DNA of 64,000 nt, taken from positions 1 to 64,000 of the forward strand of contig JAUSFE010000052.1 in the NCBI GenBank assembly GCA_030649945.1, read 5' to 3'. The position numbers and the translations under genes are program-made. Position 1 is the first letter of the stretch; every line of letters starts with the position of its first letter. This document shows, piece by piece, positions 43,471 to 52,130 of the stretch. The notes below the pieces were generated by a model that searched no databases, was not told the DNA's origin, and saw only the letters and a list, made by a program, of their open reading frames with translations. The stretch comes from Dehalococcoidia bacterium. Its GTDB lineage: Bacteria; Chloroflexota; Dehalococcoidia; SM23-28-2; RBG-16-64-32.

Positions 43471-46400
43471 CTAACCATCTCTGGACCTGGCGGCCGCCGG
43501 CGAGGGGCCGGAGGGCGCCCGCCCAAGCAGCGCTTCAACCGCCGCGACGTCCCTCTCGCGTCCCATCCAGGCGTAGAGGGTCCGCGCCTCCTCGAGCAGC
43601 GGGCCGGCAGCGGCCGGGCCGCCGGTCTTGAGGCGCATCTCGCCGTGACAACGCAAGGTCAGCGCCAGCTCCGTGCGATACTCGCACTCGCGCAGGCACT
43701 GCTCGGCCTCGGCGAACTCTCTCTCGGCCGCAGCGTAATCCGGAGGCTCTGAAGCGCCGAGCACGAGGGCCAGTGAGAGGTGCGCCTCTCCCTCACCCGC
43801 GCGGTTCTCGAACTGACGGGTCATGACGACGCCGGTCTCCGCATCCCGCCGCGCTTCCTCGAGGTGCCCAGCTCCCAGATAGGCTCGGGCGCGGCGGGGG
43901 AAGACGAATGCGGAGGACCAGTCGGCGCCTCCCAGGCTCTCCAGCGCCTCGCTGAGCACTTCGGCTGCTTGTTCGAACCGACCCAGCTCTGTGAGGGCCT
44001 GTCCGAGTCGGGAACGCGCGCCTGCTGAGCCGCGCCGGAAGCCCGCTTGCTCGTGGTAGCCGACCGCTTCAGCGAGTGTCCGCGCCGCCGGCTCAGCGCG
44101 TCCCAGCGCCAGGTGGTGCAACCCTTCCACCGCGCGCAGGAAGCCCAAACGGAGGGCTGTCCCGTCCTTCGCCGCTTCCTCCCGGAACCGCTCCGCCAGA
44201 CGTTCCGCCTCCGCGAATTCACCGAGACTGTCGAGCGACAGCGCGGCTCTTACGCCGAGCGCGGCGGCCGGCGACGTCGTTACTGACAACTCCGCGGGCG
44301 GAGCCAGATGATCCACATCCGGTCTTTCCAGTAATTCCCGCACTTTCGCCACGGTCGCCCTGAACTCACCCCGCAGGTAATGAGCCAACGCCTCGGCGTA
44401 ACCCCCATACCAGGCAGCGTCCTCGTCCGGCAGGAGGCCAGCGAGTGCCCGCACTTTTTCGACGCAGCGGAGCGCTCCCCTGGCCCCCATGAGGAACCCC
44501 AGAGGGACCGACCGGGCACTGAAGGTCCAGGCCAGCTCGCCGAAAGCGCCCAGGGAAGTGGCCACCTCGGTCAGCTCCTCATCGATTCCTTCGAGGTACG
44601 CCTCCCAGCCTTCTTCGAAGAAGAAGAGCACGCTCATGGCCAGCGTCCGCAGAACAGCCATCCGGCCGCGGTCGCGTTCCTCGCTGGCCGGCAGGTCGCG
44701 GGCGCGGGTGCGCGCGTCTTCCAGCAGCCCCATCGCCTCAGGCCAGGCGCCCAGGCGGCCGGCGCGCACGCCGGCCCGGTGCAGGTAATGGACGGCCTTC
44801 TCCTGGTCGCCGCTCTGGGCGAAGTGGTGGGCAAGGGCGCCCACGTGCTCGTCGAGGCGCGCAGGATAGAGACTCTCGATCGCCTCGCCTACGCGCCCGT
44901 GGAGCTCCCGCCGCCGCTCGGCCAGCAGGCCTTGAGCGGCGACCTCCTGAGTGAGGGCGTGCTTGAATGTGTACTCGACTTCCGGGTAGATGGACTGCTC
45001 GTAGATGAACTCCGCGTCCTTGAGGACGTCCAGCGACGCCGCCAACACGTCCGGTTCCAGGTCGCTGACCCTTTCCAGCAGGGGCGAGGCGAAGTCCTTA
45101 CCGATGACTGCCGCCGTCTGCAGTGTCCGCTTGGCGTCCGGCTCCAGGCGGTCGATGCGGGCGGCGAGCACACCCTGGACCGTTGGCGGCAGGTCCAGGC
45201 GGCTGAGATCGCCGGCCGGCCGGTACGCTCCCGGCGCGCCCACCAGCGCCTCCCGCTCCACCAGGCTGCGCACGAGCTCCTCGGTGAAGAAGGGATTGCC
45301 GCCGGCCCGCCTCAGGAGCATCGCCCGAAGATCCTTGAGGTCGCTAGCTGTGCCGAGGAGGGCCGAGAGCAACTCGGCTGCGCTCTCCTCCGCCAGCGGG
45401 TCCAGGCGCACTAAGCTGAAGTAGGTGCGCGCCGTCCAGGGAGGAGTGAACTCCGGGCGGAAGTTGGTCAACAGCAAAAGCCGAGACGTGGCCAACCCCT
45501 CGACCAGCGAACTTATGAGAGCGAGCGTGTCGTCGTCCACCCAGTGCATGTCCTCGAAGATGAGGATGACGGGCTGCCGCACACTCTCCCGGAAGAAGAG
45601 GCGCTTCACGGCTTCCGTACGCAGGCGGCGGCGGTGGTCGGCGTCTTCGGCGGCCTGGTCCTCTCCTTCGGCGAGCAGGTCGAGGAAGCGCGGCACTGTG
45701 TCGCGCAGGCTTTCGTCCAGGGCCAGCAGGCGGCCGATCACTTTCTCGCGGACCTGCTCCGGGCCGTCGTCGCCGTCGATACGGAAGTAGCCCCGTAGAA
45801 CGTCGATCAGCGGGAGGTAAGCCGTCGCCCTGCCAAAAGAGACCGAAGACCCTTCCAGGATGAGGCACCCGCCCACCCGGTCAAGCCCCTTGAATTCGAG
45901 GAAGAGGCGGGACTTGCCGACGCCGGGGTCGCCGACGACGCTTGCCACCTGGCCCTGCCCCCGCTTCGCCAGCTCCAGCGTGCTCTTCATGTGCTCCATC
46001 TCGTGCGAGCGGCCAACGAACGGCGTGAGACCGCGCCGGGCGCCCGCCTGAAGCCGCGTCCGTACGTCGGAGGGGCCCAGCAGTTCATACGCCTCTACCG
46101 GCTGGCTGCTCCCCTTCACGGCGATTGGTCCCAGCGGCGACCAGCGGAAGTAGTCTTCGGTCAGTGCGTGGGTGCCGCCGGTGACCAAAATGGAGTCTGG
46201 TTTGGCCAGACTCTCCATGCGGGCGGCCAAGCCCACGGCGTGGCCGACTGCCGAGTAGTCCAGCCTCAAGTCGCTGCCAATGGAGCGCACGACTACCTCG
46301 CCCGAGTTGATGCCCACCCGCACCTGCACGACGGCGCCCTTCTCCCGCCGTACCTGCTCGCCGTACCTGGAAACCGAATCGCGAATGGCAAGCGCGGCGT

Positions 46401-46860
46401 AGAGGGCCCGCCGCGGCGCGTCCTCGTGGGCGATGGGCGCACCGAAGAGCGCCATGATGCCATCGCCCAGGACGTGGTTCACAGTCCCCTCGTAACGGTG
46501 CACGCCGTCCATCATCAGTTGCACCGCTGGGTCCATCACCCGTCGGGCCTCTTCGGGGTCCAACCCCTCGAGGAGGTCCATGGAACCGCGCAGGTCGGCG
46601 AAGAGCGCGGTTACCTGCTTCCGCTCGCCCTCCAGGGCCGCGCGGGAAGCCAATATCTTCGAGGTTAGGTGCGGGGGCGTATAGGTGAGCGGGGCGCGAT
46701 CATCCGCCTGGAATGGTGCGCCACAGTTACGGCAGAACTTCGCCGACGCGCCCGCAGGCGTCTGGCAGGATGGGCACGCCCGCTCGAGCCGGGTGCCGCA
46801 CTCCTCACAAAAAGTGGCGCCATCAGCCGCACCTGCCTGGCACCGCGGACAGTCTGTCAA
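43471..46860 (-). CDS. Zinc-ribbon / class III cyclase / AAA ATPase / TPR regulator
   Basis: 1,129 residues from TTG 46860, chosen because GGGGAGG is 6 bp upstream; the frame stays open further, but through an intergenic repeat. Order: two zinc ribbons (DCPRCQAGA, FCEECG, ACPSCQ, FCRNCG), cyclase (about 90-260) with both metal aspartates (ALFADLRGSMD; HVLGDGIMALFG) and HAVGLAARMES, ATPase with FVGRSHEMEHM, Walker A GDPGVGKS and the Walker-B-like VILIFEDMHWVDDD, then a TPR superhelix to the end. It is related to the fusion at 6529 but puts the cyclase first and lacks a kinase. It probably makes cAMP or cGMP in response to an unknown signal. Confidence 0.88.
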   Translation of the reverse strand: MTDCPRCQAGAADGATFCEECGTRLERACPSCQTPAGASAKFCRNCGAPFQADDRAPLTYTPPHLTSKILASRAALEGERKQVTALFADLRGSMDLLEGLDPEEARRVMDPAVQLMMDGVHRYEGTVNHVLGDGIMALFGAPIAHEDAPRRALYAALAIRDSVSRYGEQVRREKGAVVQVRVGINSGEVVVRSIGSDLRLDYSAVGHAVGLAARMESLAKPDSILVTGGTHALTEDYFRWSPLGPIAVKGSSQPVEAYELLGPSDVRTRLQAGARRGLTPFVGRSHEMEHMKSTLELAKRGQGQVASVVGDPGVGKSRLFLEFKGLDRVGGCLILEGSSVSFGRATAYLPLIDVLRGYFRIDGDDGPEQVREKVIGRLLALDESLRDTVPRFLDLLAEGEDQAAEDADHRRRLRTEAVKRLFFRESVRQPVILIFEDMHWVDDDTLALISSLVEGLATSRLLLLTNFRPEFTPPWTARTYFSLVRLDPLAEESAAELLSALLGTASDLKDLRAMLLRRAGGNPFFTEELVRSLVEREALVGAPGAYRPAGDLSRLDLPPTVQGVLAARIDRLEPDAKRTLQTAAVIGKDFASPLLERVSDLEPDVLAASLDVLKDAEFIYEQSIYPEVEYTFKHALTQEVAAQGLLAERRRELHGRVGEAIESLYPARLDEHVGALAHHFAQSGDQEKAVHYLHRAGVRAGRLGAWPEAMGLLEDARTRARDLPASEERDRGRMAVLRTLAMSVLFFFEEGWEAYLEGIDEELTEVATSLGAFGELAWTFSARSVPLGFLMGARGALRCVEKVRALAGLLPDEDAAWYGGYAEALAHYLRGEFRATVAKVRELLERPDVDHLAPPAELSVTTSPAAALGVRAALSLDSLGEFAEAERLAERFREEAAKDGTALRLGFLRAVEGLHHLALGRAEPAARTLAEAVGYHEQAGFRRGSAGARSRLGQALTELGRFEQAAEVLSEALESLGGADWSSAFVFPRRARAYLGAGHLEEARRDAETGVVMTRQFENRAGEGEAHLSLALVLGASEPPDYAAAEREFAEAEQCLRECEYRTELALTLRCHGEMRLKTGGPAAAGPLLEEARTLYAWMGRERDVAAVEALLGRAPSGPSPAAARSRDG

Positions 46861-46975
46861 GCTGCCTCCCCCTGTTGGCCCTACAACCGTTGAGCTGCCT
46901 CTGGAGCGTAATCGCTCGGAATCATAACCGAAACGCGCCCGCGTCGCGGCCTTGGCGTCTGCGCCAGATACAAAA

Positions 46976-47068
46976 TGGCGCCCCCGACAGGACTCGCCCC
47001 GGCGGGCGGGCGTCTGCCCGAACCTGTGCACCCGGCTCCGGAGATATCGGGCCCCAACGCGGCTTAGC
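46976..47068 (-). repeat. tRNA-Arg 3'-half-derived repeat, copy 5, with T-loop insertion
   Basis: It has the same layout as copy 4. On the minus strand it holds the tRNA-Arg 3' half from CTCCGGAGCC to GGGGGCGCCA, with a 24-nt GC-rich insertion at the same point of the T loop, then GCGGCTTAGC at 47058-47067. It begins 38 bp downstream of the membrane protein stop and lies 115 bp before the cyclase start. Confidence 0.85.
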
Positions 47069-47105
47069 AGCTTACGCCGCAGCGGTGAGGGCGCTCGCCG
47101 GCTCA

Positions 47106-48008
47106 TCAGATGACCGGCGCGAGCCGGCGCTTATGCCACCATCGATCGAGTGCGGCGATCAGCACCGTGCCGACAACCGTCAACACGACGGCGCCGGCCG
47201 CCATCTGTGTGAGCTCGCTGTCGCTCAGCGCTGACGGTGGAGGGAACGAGTCGAACCAGATGTAGTACATGGCCTGACTGACGGGCAGGGTCACGCAGAA
47301 GGCTAAGGCGTGGCGAAAAAAGAACTCTTGAGACACCGCCGAACCCACGCGGCGCCAGCGCAGCCATGCCGCCGTCGCCATCCACAGGAGGACGGCCGGG
47401 CCGAGGAACCACTTCTCTCCTTCGATTATACCGACGCCACGCTCGATCCCGTGGACCACACCGAGGAACAATGCCAGGGTCGGATAGGCCGTCCGCCCGG
47501 GTCGATCGTGGATGAGGAACCAGCCCATCACGAAGAAGAGCGGGAAGAACTGGATGTAATGGGAGAGCCCTTCGTCGAGGAAGTACACCAGATCGTACAC
47601 CGCGCCGTCCGTGATCTGCTCTCGCTCCGAGAGGACCGAGATGGTGTCGGTGACGTGGACGCCGATCCCGTAGATGAGGATCGCGATCGCGAACGTCGCG
47701 ATGAACTGTAACCGGCGGTGCTTTCGAAGGGCCTCGGGTTCAGCAGGCACGTCGCCGAACACGTCGGCGTTGACCTGGGTCAGCGCCAGCCAAATTATCG
47801 GGCCGTAGAAGATAATCTCGAGCCACAGGTACGTGGGGATCCCGTGAATCCAGGTGTAAGAGATAAACTCGAGTCCGAGGATGCGCCCGAGGAAGTCGTT
47901 CAGGACGGCGGTGTAGAGCCGAGCAAACACGAACACGGTGAACCAGGCCACTGCCCGGGTGCGTATCTGGGTCGTCCGCTGCGCATTGCTCATCAGTGAA
48001 TCAACCAC
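47106..48008 (-). CDS. Polytopic membrane protein of unknown function
   Basis: 300 residues from GTG 48008; ATG 47993 (MSNAQRTTQIRTRAVAWFTV) is an equally good alternative. About seven membrane spans are seen: AVAWFTVFVFARLYTAV, LWLEIIFYGPIIWLAL, FIATFAIAILIYGIGVHV, YIQFFPLFFVMGWFLI, PTLALFLGVVHGIERGV, FLGPAVLLWMATAAWL, and AAGAVVLTVVGTVLIAAL near the end. HVTDTISVLSEREQ and LVYFLDEGLSHYIQFF include conserved-looking His, Asp and Glu that could bind metal, but I do not recognise the family. The tRNA-Arg gene lies 96 bp upstream, so it may be cotranscribed with it. Confidence 0.7.
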   Translation of the reverse strand: MVDSLMSNAQRTTQIRTRAVAWFTVFVFARLYTAVLNDFLGRILGLEFISYTWIHGIPTYLWLEIIFYGPIIWLALTQVNADVFGDVPAEPEALRKHRRLQFIATFAIAILIYGIGVHVTDTISVLSEREQITDGAVYDLVYFLDEGLSHYIQFFPLFFVMGWFLIHDRPGRTAYPTLALFLGVVHGIERGVGIIEGEKWFLGPAVLLWMATAAWLRWRRVGSAVSQEFFFRHALAFCVTLPVSQAMYYIWFDSFPPPSALSDSELTQMAAGAVVLTVVGTVLIAALDRWWHKRRLAPVI

Positions 48009-48104
48009 CAGGGCCCTGTCGTTGATGACTAATCTCTACGCGGGCTGTTCCCAAACCTGTGTTATCTACGACCCGGCCATGCCCACCCGGCCCAGACACA
48101 GAAC

Positions 48105-48180
<76 letters not shown>

Positions 48181-48276
48181 GGCCACCTACATCTTAGGTG
48201 CCAATGGCACCCCCATCAAGGCGCCCCGGCGGTTGACAGCGTTTCCGCCCTTGCACGATGCTGGTGCCGGACCGCT

Positions 48277-49806
48277 ATGCCAGAGGCCAACGACAACGTC
48301 CAGGCGAAGCTGCACCGGCTGGAAGCCCTCACCCAGGAGCTACTAGCCCACCGCCGTCTCATCATCGCCAGCAACCGCGGGCCCATCGAGTACCGCATAG
48401 AAGCGAACGGGGCCCTGGAGGCCCAGCGCGGCGGCGGCGGCATGGTCACCGCGCTCCTGGGCGCCGCCCGCTTCGTACCCGCCATCTGGGTCGCCTCCGC
48501 CATGACCGACGGCGACCGCCGCGCCGCCGAGGAGGCGGACGGCCACCTGCTCAAGGTACCGGATAACGAAATCTACGTCCGCTTCGTCACGGTCCCGCAG
48601 TCCGTCTACCAGCGTCACTACTATGTCTTCTGCAACCCGTTGCTCTGGTTCCTCCAGCACTTCATGTGGAACACCCCGCGCACGCCCAACATCGGCCGCG
48701 CCGTCTACGAGGCCTGGGAGAGCGGCTACATCCCCGTCAACGAGGCGATCGCGCAGGCCATCATCGCCGAGGCGAAGCAGCAGCCCGAGCCGCCCTTCGT
48801 CCTCCTCCAGGACTACCACCTCTACCTGGCCCCCGCCCTCGTCCGCGCCGGCGTGCCGGACGCCACCATCATGCACTTCACGCACATACCATGGCCGGGC
48901 CCCCGCAACTGGGGCGTCATCCCGGAGTTCATGCGCCGCCGCATCCATGAGGATATGTGCTGCGCCGACATCGTCGGCCTCCAGACGCGCGGCGACGTCC
49001 AGAACTTCCTCCACTGCTGCGAAGCGATGCTCGACGGCGCCGCCGTCGATTATCAGCACTGCACCGTCACCTTCCGCGACCGCTTCGTCTACGTCCGGGC
49101 TTACCCCATCTCCGTCGACGCCGCCGGCCTCCTCCTCTTCGCCCAGTCGCCCGAAGTCCGGCAGTACCGCGAGCGCCTGCGGCCCCTCCTGGGCGAGCAG
49201 ACGATCGTGCGCGTGGACCGCTCCGAGCCCAGCAAGAACATCATCCGCGGCCTGCGCGCCCTGGAGCTGCTGCTGGAGCGCTACCCGGACTTCCGCGGCA
49301 AGGTCAACGTCCTCCAGTTCCTCGTCCCCTCCCGCAGCGAGCTGGGCGTCTACCAGACCTATACCGACGAAATCTTCGAACTCGTTGACTCCATCAACGA
49401 CCACTTCGGCGACATCGGCTGGCAGCCCGTCCGCGTCTTCTACGAGGAGAACTACGCCCAGGCCATCGCCGGCATGACCCTCTACGACATCCTGCTCGTG
49501 AACCCGCTGATCGACGGCATGAACCTGGTGTCCAAAGAAGGCCCCCTTGTCAACGAGCGCGACGGCGTCCTGATACTCTCCGAGCTCGCCGGCTCCTTCG
49601 AGCAGCTCTCCGAGTACTCGTTGCCGATCTCGCCCACAGACCTCGAGGGGACGGTCCGCGCCCTCCACCAGGCGCTGACCATGCCGCCGGACGAAAGACG
49701 GCGGCGGGCGGCCGCGCTCAAGCGGCTGGTCCAGGAAGAGGACATCACCTTCTGGCTGGAACGCCAGTTCCGCGACCTGATGACGCTCAGCCGGGGAGGG
49801 CTTTGA
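48277..49806 (+). CDS. otsA: Trehalose-6-phosphate synthase (GT20)
   Basis: 509 residues from ATG 48277; the longer frame runs back across the tRNA gene and is not used. It joins UDP- or other NDP-glucose to glucose 6-phosphate. Visible motifs: GGGGMVTALL (N-terminal glycine loop), WVASAMTDGDRR, NPLLWFLQHFMWNTP, QDYHLYLAPALVR, THIPWPGPRNWGVIP, VDRSEPSKNIIRGLRALE and DILLVNPLIDGMNLVSKEG. The phosphate/sugar-nucleotide segment reads VDRSEPSKN where the classical enzyme has a DYTKGI-type motif, a form known in other GT20 branches. The start region is on the opposite strand to tRNA-Arg, and the gene converges on otsB with a 20-bp overlap. Confidence 0.9.
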   Translation: MPEANDNVQAKLHRLEALTQELLAHRRLIIASNRGPIEYRIEANGALEAQRGGGGMVTALLGAARFVPAIWVASAMTDGDRRAAEEADGHLLKVPDNEIYVRFVTVPQSVYQRHYYVFCNPLLWFLQHFMWNTPRTPNIGRAVYEAWESGYIPVNEAIAQAIIAEAKQQPEPPFVLLQDYHLYLAPALVRAGVPDATIMHFTHIPWPGPRNWGVIPEFMRRRIHEDMCCADIVGLQTRGDVQNFLHCCEAMLDGAAVDYQHCTVTFRDRFVYVRAYPISVDAAGLLLFAQSPEVRQYRERLRPLLGEQTIVRVDRSEPSKNIIRGLRALELLLERYPDFRGKVNVLQFLVPSRSELGVYQTYTDEIFELVDSINDHFGDIGWQPVRVFYEENYAQAIAGMTLYDILLVNPLIDGMNLVSKEGPLVNERDGVLILSELAGSFEQLSEYSLPISPTDLEGTVRALHQALTMPPDERRRRAAALKRLVQEEDITFWLERQFRDLMTLSRGGL

Positions 49807-50584
49807 GCAGCCCGCCCAGCAGCCACTCCACACCCGCCACTCCGGGCAGCCAGTAGTCGGCGCCGGCCAGCACCCCCGGACTCGCCTCCGCGCTGGCGAC
49901 GGCGATGCTCACGCCCGCCAGGCCCGCCGCCCGCAGCTCGCGCACTCCCCGGAACATGTCGATGTCCGTAGCGTCGTCCCCCATGCAGATCACCGCCGCC
50001 AGGCCCAGCCGCCGGGCCAGGTACGCCAGCGCTGTCCCCTTATCGATCAGCAGCGGCGGCCGCACCTCGATCACCTTGCGCCCTTCCTGCAGGCGGAATG
50101 CCCGCGCCGTCTGCGAGGCCTGGATGGCGGCCAGGATCGCCTGCCGGGCGGCCGCTTCCGAGAGCGCCTTACGGTAGTGGAACGCCAGCACCGGCCCTTT
50201 GTCCTCAACGCTGACACCGGCGACGTCCAGCGTGCCTATCTCCCGCAGCACATCCTGCGCCCGCGGCACGTACTCCCCCAGCCCGTCCGGCGTCTCCAGC
50301 GCTCCGTCCACCCAGATGTTGAGCCCGTGGTTGGCGGCGAACGCCGCGCCTTCGACGCCGGCCATCGATCGCGCCTTCTCCAGCGTGCGCCCCGTAATGA
50401 ACGCCAGCCGGACGCCCTTCTCCGTGAGTTGCCGCAGCAGGACGAGCGTGCTCTCCGCAACGCGCGCGTCCTCAGGGTCGGGCACGATGGGCGCCAGGGT
50501 GCCGTCGATATCGCTGATCAGGCCCAGCGGCCGGCGCTCAAGGAGGGGGGCCAAAACAGCAATATCGGTCAGCTCCCGGGTCAC
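49787..50584 (-). CDS. otsB: Trehalose-6-phosphate phosphatase (HAD)
   Basis: 265 residues from GTG 50584 (VTRELTDIAVLAPLLERRP); longer in-frame starts have no ribosome site. It has HAD motif I ISDIDGTLAPIV, motif II FITGRT, the trehalose-phosphatase segments FAANHGLNIW and FHYRKALSEAAARQ, LIDKGTALAYLARRLG, and motif IV GDDATDIDMF. It removes the phosphate from trehalose 6-phosphate made by OtsA, completing synthesis of trehalose for stress protection. The two genes converge, overlapping at their 3' ends, so they need separate promoters. The otsB promoter must lie within the ~110 bp before the toxin-antitoxin promoter. Confidence 0.9.
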   Translation of the reverse strand: MTRELTDIAVLAPLLERRPLGLISDIDGTLAPIVPDPEDARVAESTLVLLRQLTEKGVRLAFITGRTLEKARSMAGVEGAAFAANHGLNIWVDGALETPDGLGEYVPRAQDVLREIGTLDVAGVSVEDKGPVLAFHYRKALSEAAARQAILAAIQASQTARAFRLQEGRKVIEVRPPLLIDKGTALAYLARRLGLAAVICMGDDATDIDMFRGVRELRAAGLAGVSIAVASAEASPGVLAGADYWLPGVAGVEWLLGGLLKALPG

Positions 50585-50643
50585 GCCACCAGTGTAGCTG
50601 ATTCGCCCGGGGTCACAATGTACGGCGCATCCGAACCGGCACG

Positions 50644-50681
50644 TTGTGTACGGCGGTCGCATGCCGTATAATGGCGTACGG
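50644..50681 (+). promoter_or_regulatory. Toxin-antitoxin promoter with overlapping operator half-sites
   Basis: A -35 TTGTGT (50644-50649), a 17-bp spacer and a perfect -10 TATAAT (50667-50672) precede the antitoxin gene. Inverted half-sites overlap it: TACGG (649-653), CCGTA (664-668) and TACGG (677-681), spaced about 8-10 bp. This fits autorepression by a ribbon-helix-helix antitoxin. The ribosome site GGGAGG at 50684-50689 is 9 bp before the ATG. Confidence 0.75.
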
Positions 50682-50698
50682 AAGGGAGGCACTGGACA

Positions 50699-50953
50699 AT
50701 GGTTACCGAGCGGCTGGAGGTTCGCCTGGACAAGGATCGCCGGCGCAAGCTGGCCGAGATGGCCGCCGCCAAAGGCGTACCTGTCTCGGAAGTCGTCCGC
50801 CGGATGGTCGACCGCGAATACGATGAAGTGCTGAAGCAGCAACGCATGGAGGCAGTCGAAGCCATAGCCCGCCTGGAGATCGAGGACGTGCCCGACCCTG
50901 AGACGCTCTGTCGTCAGCTAAGCGGCGCTTATGACCTCCCCGATCTTCCTTGA
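50699..50953 (+). CDS. Ribbon-helix-helix antitoxin
   Basis: 84 residues. The start MVTERLEVRLDKDRRRKLAE followed by AAAKGVPVSEVVRRMVDREY is a beta strand and two helices of the RHH (CopG/Arc) fold. The C-terminal third (AIARLEIEDVPDPETLCRQ) would bind and block the toxin. Its end overlaps the toxin gene by 23 bp, so the two are translationally coupled. The operator described at 50644 is the likely autoregulation site. Confidence 0.85.
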   Translation: MVTERLEVRLDKDRRRKLAEMAAAKGVPVSEVVRRMVDREYDEVLKQQRMEAVEAIARLEIEDVPDPETLCRQLSGAYDLPDLP

Positions 50954-51377
50954 CGCCAACATCCCCACCTACGCAGCCGGCAGGCCCCACCGGCTGAAGC
51001 AGCCGTGTGTTCAAGTGCTGAGGCTCATAGGTGAAACACCTGCCTCATTCCTCACAGACGCCGAAGTGCTGCAGGAGTTGCTCCACCGCTACCTCGCTCT
51101 GCGCCGATGGCCTGAAGGCAGAACCGTCTTCGACGAGTTCGCCAGGCTCATGCATCAGCGAGTAGAACCGATCTACGACCTCGACGTCGCGTTGGCCGCG
51201 CGCCTCGCGGACAGATATGAGGGTCTTGGCGCCCGCGACCTCCTGCATGCCGCCGTCATGTCCCGCCTCGGCATCCGCCGCATCGTCTCCGCAGACAGGG
51301 ACTTCGACGCCCTCCCGGATATCGAGCGCCTGGACCCCGCAAACGTCGGCGATTGGCAGGACGCGGCTCTCACCTGA
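50931..51377 (+). CDS. vapC: PIN-domain toxin (VapC family)
   Basis: 148 residues. The start MTSPIFLDANIPTYAAGRPH has the first catalytic acid (FLDAN). Others are in FLTDAEVLQELLHRY, LGARDLLHAAVMSRLG and IVSADRDFDALPDI, completing the four-acid PIN site for Mg-dependent RNA cleavage. The target RNA is unknown; many VapCs cut tRNA or the 23S sarcin-ricin loop. Expression is held by the antitoxin upstream. No sign of decay. Confidence 0.88.
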   Translation: MTSPIFLDANIPTYAAGRPHRLKQPCVQVLRLIGETPASFLTDAEVLQELLHRYLALRRWPEGRTVFDEFARLMHQRVEPIYDLDVALAARLADRYEGLGARDLLHAAVMSRLGIRRIVSADRDFDALPDIERLDPANVGDWQDAALT

Positions 51378-51387
51378 GCGGGCGCCA

Positions 51388-51612
51388 TTCGTGCCTTCGT
51401 GGTAACAACCCGCCACCCTCACTCCCCACTCACTACTCACCACTCACCCGCGCAACACGATCCGCCGCTAGCCAAGAGCCCACGGTCAGCCGGTAACTAT
51501 TCGGACCACAAAGACACAAAGGCACTAAGTCCTGCATTTCTTTGTGCCTTCGTGCCTTCGTGCCTTCGTGGTAACAACCCGCACAACCCCTCACTCCCCA
51601 CTCCCCCCTAGC
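51388..51612. repeat. Imperfect direct repeats and tandem octamer between vapC and comM
   Basis: A ~50-bp segment, GTGCCTTCGTGGTAACAACC then a CACTCCCCACTC-rich tail, occurs at about 51391-51440 and again at about 51560-51610. Between them lie AAAGACACAAAGGCAC and a three-copy TGCCTTCG tandem (51546-51569). No gene is supported here. The family resembles the short 'protein-like' intergenic repeats seen in many environmental genomes. Confidence 0.7.
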
Positions 51613-52088
51613 CACTTCCCCTCTGCCGGTACTGCAGCGCCTCCGCCACGTGCGCCGCCGTGATCACCTCCGAGTGCGCCAGGTCCGCTATCGTGCGCGA
51701 CACCTTCAGCACCCGGTGGAAGGACCGCGCCGAGAGCGCCAGTTGGTTCACCGCCATGCGCAACAGAGATTTCGCCGCGTCCTCCAGGAACTGCTGGCAG
51801 AACTCCCGCACCTCCACCGGCCCCATCTCCGCGTTCGCCGAGAGCCGCGACTCCGAAAAGCGCAGCCGCTGCTTCTCCCGGCTCACCTCCACGCGGCAGC
51901 GCACGTCCGCGGAATCCTCCGCCGTCTTGCCATCGGCCAGCTTCTCGTAATCCACGCGCGGCACGTCTACGAAGATGTCCATGCGGTCCAGCAGCGGCCC
52001 CGATATGCGGTGGCGATAGCGCGTGACGGCGGACTCAGAGCAGGAGCAGTGCTTCGTCGGGTCGCCGTAGTAGCCGCACGGGCACGGG
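51608..52088 (-). pseudogene. comM: comM/yifB Mg-chelatase-like ATPase, C-terminal fragment
   Basis: The minus strand reads PCPCGYYGDPTKHCSC, RHRISGPLLDRMDIFVDVP, SARSFHRVLKVSRTIADL and ITAAHVAEALQYRQ to the stop at 51608. This is the last ~160 residues of ComM, a hexameric helicase that moves branches during uptake of foreign DNA. A normal ComM has about 500 residues. Upstream of PCPCGYYGD the sequence changes to CSCDLH and then to unrelated DNA, where AMNPCPCG is expected. So the Walker A/B part is missing in this window. The break is the left boundary of the island that follows. Confidence 0.85.
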
Positions 52089-52130
52089 TGAAGGTCACAA
52101 CTACACAGTTGCCCGGCGGGTCGTGACGCT

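Noticed and set aside
46861-47106. N-terminal extension of the cyclase through an open frame
   Set aside because: It would translate the tRNA-derived repeat; TTG 46860 has a strong ribosome site and directly precedes the zinc ribbon.
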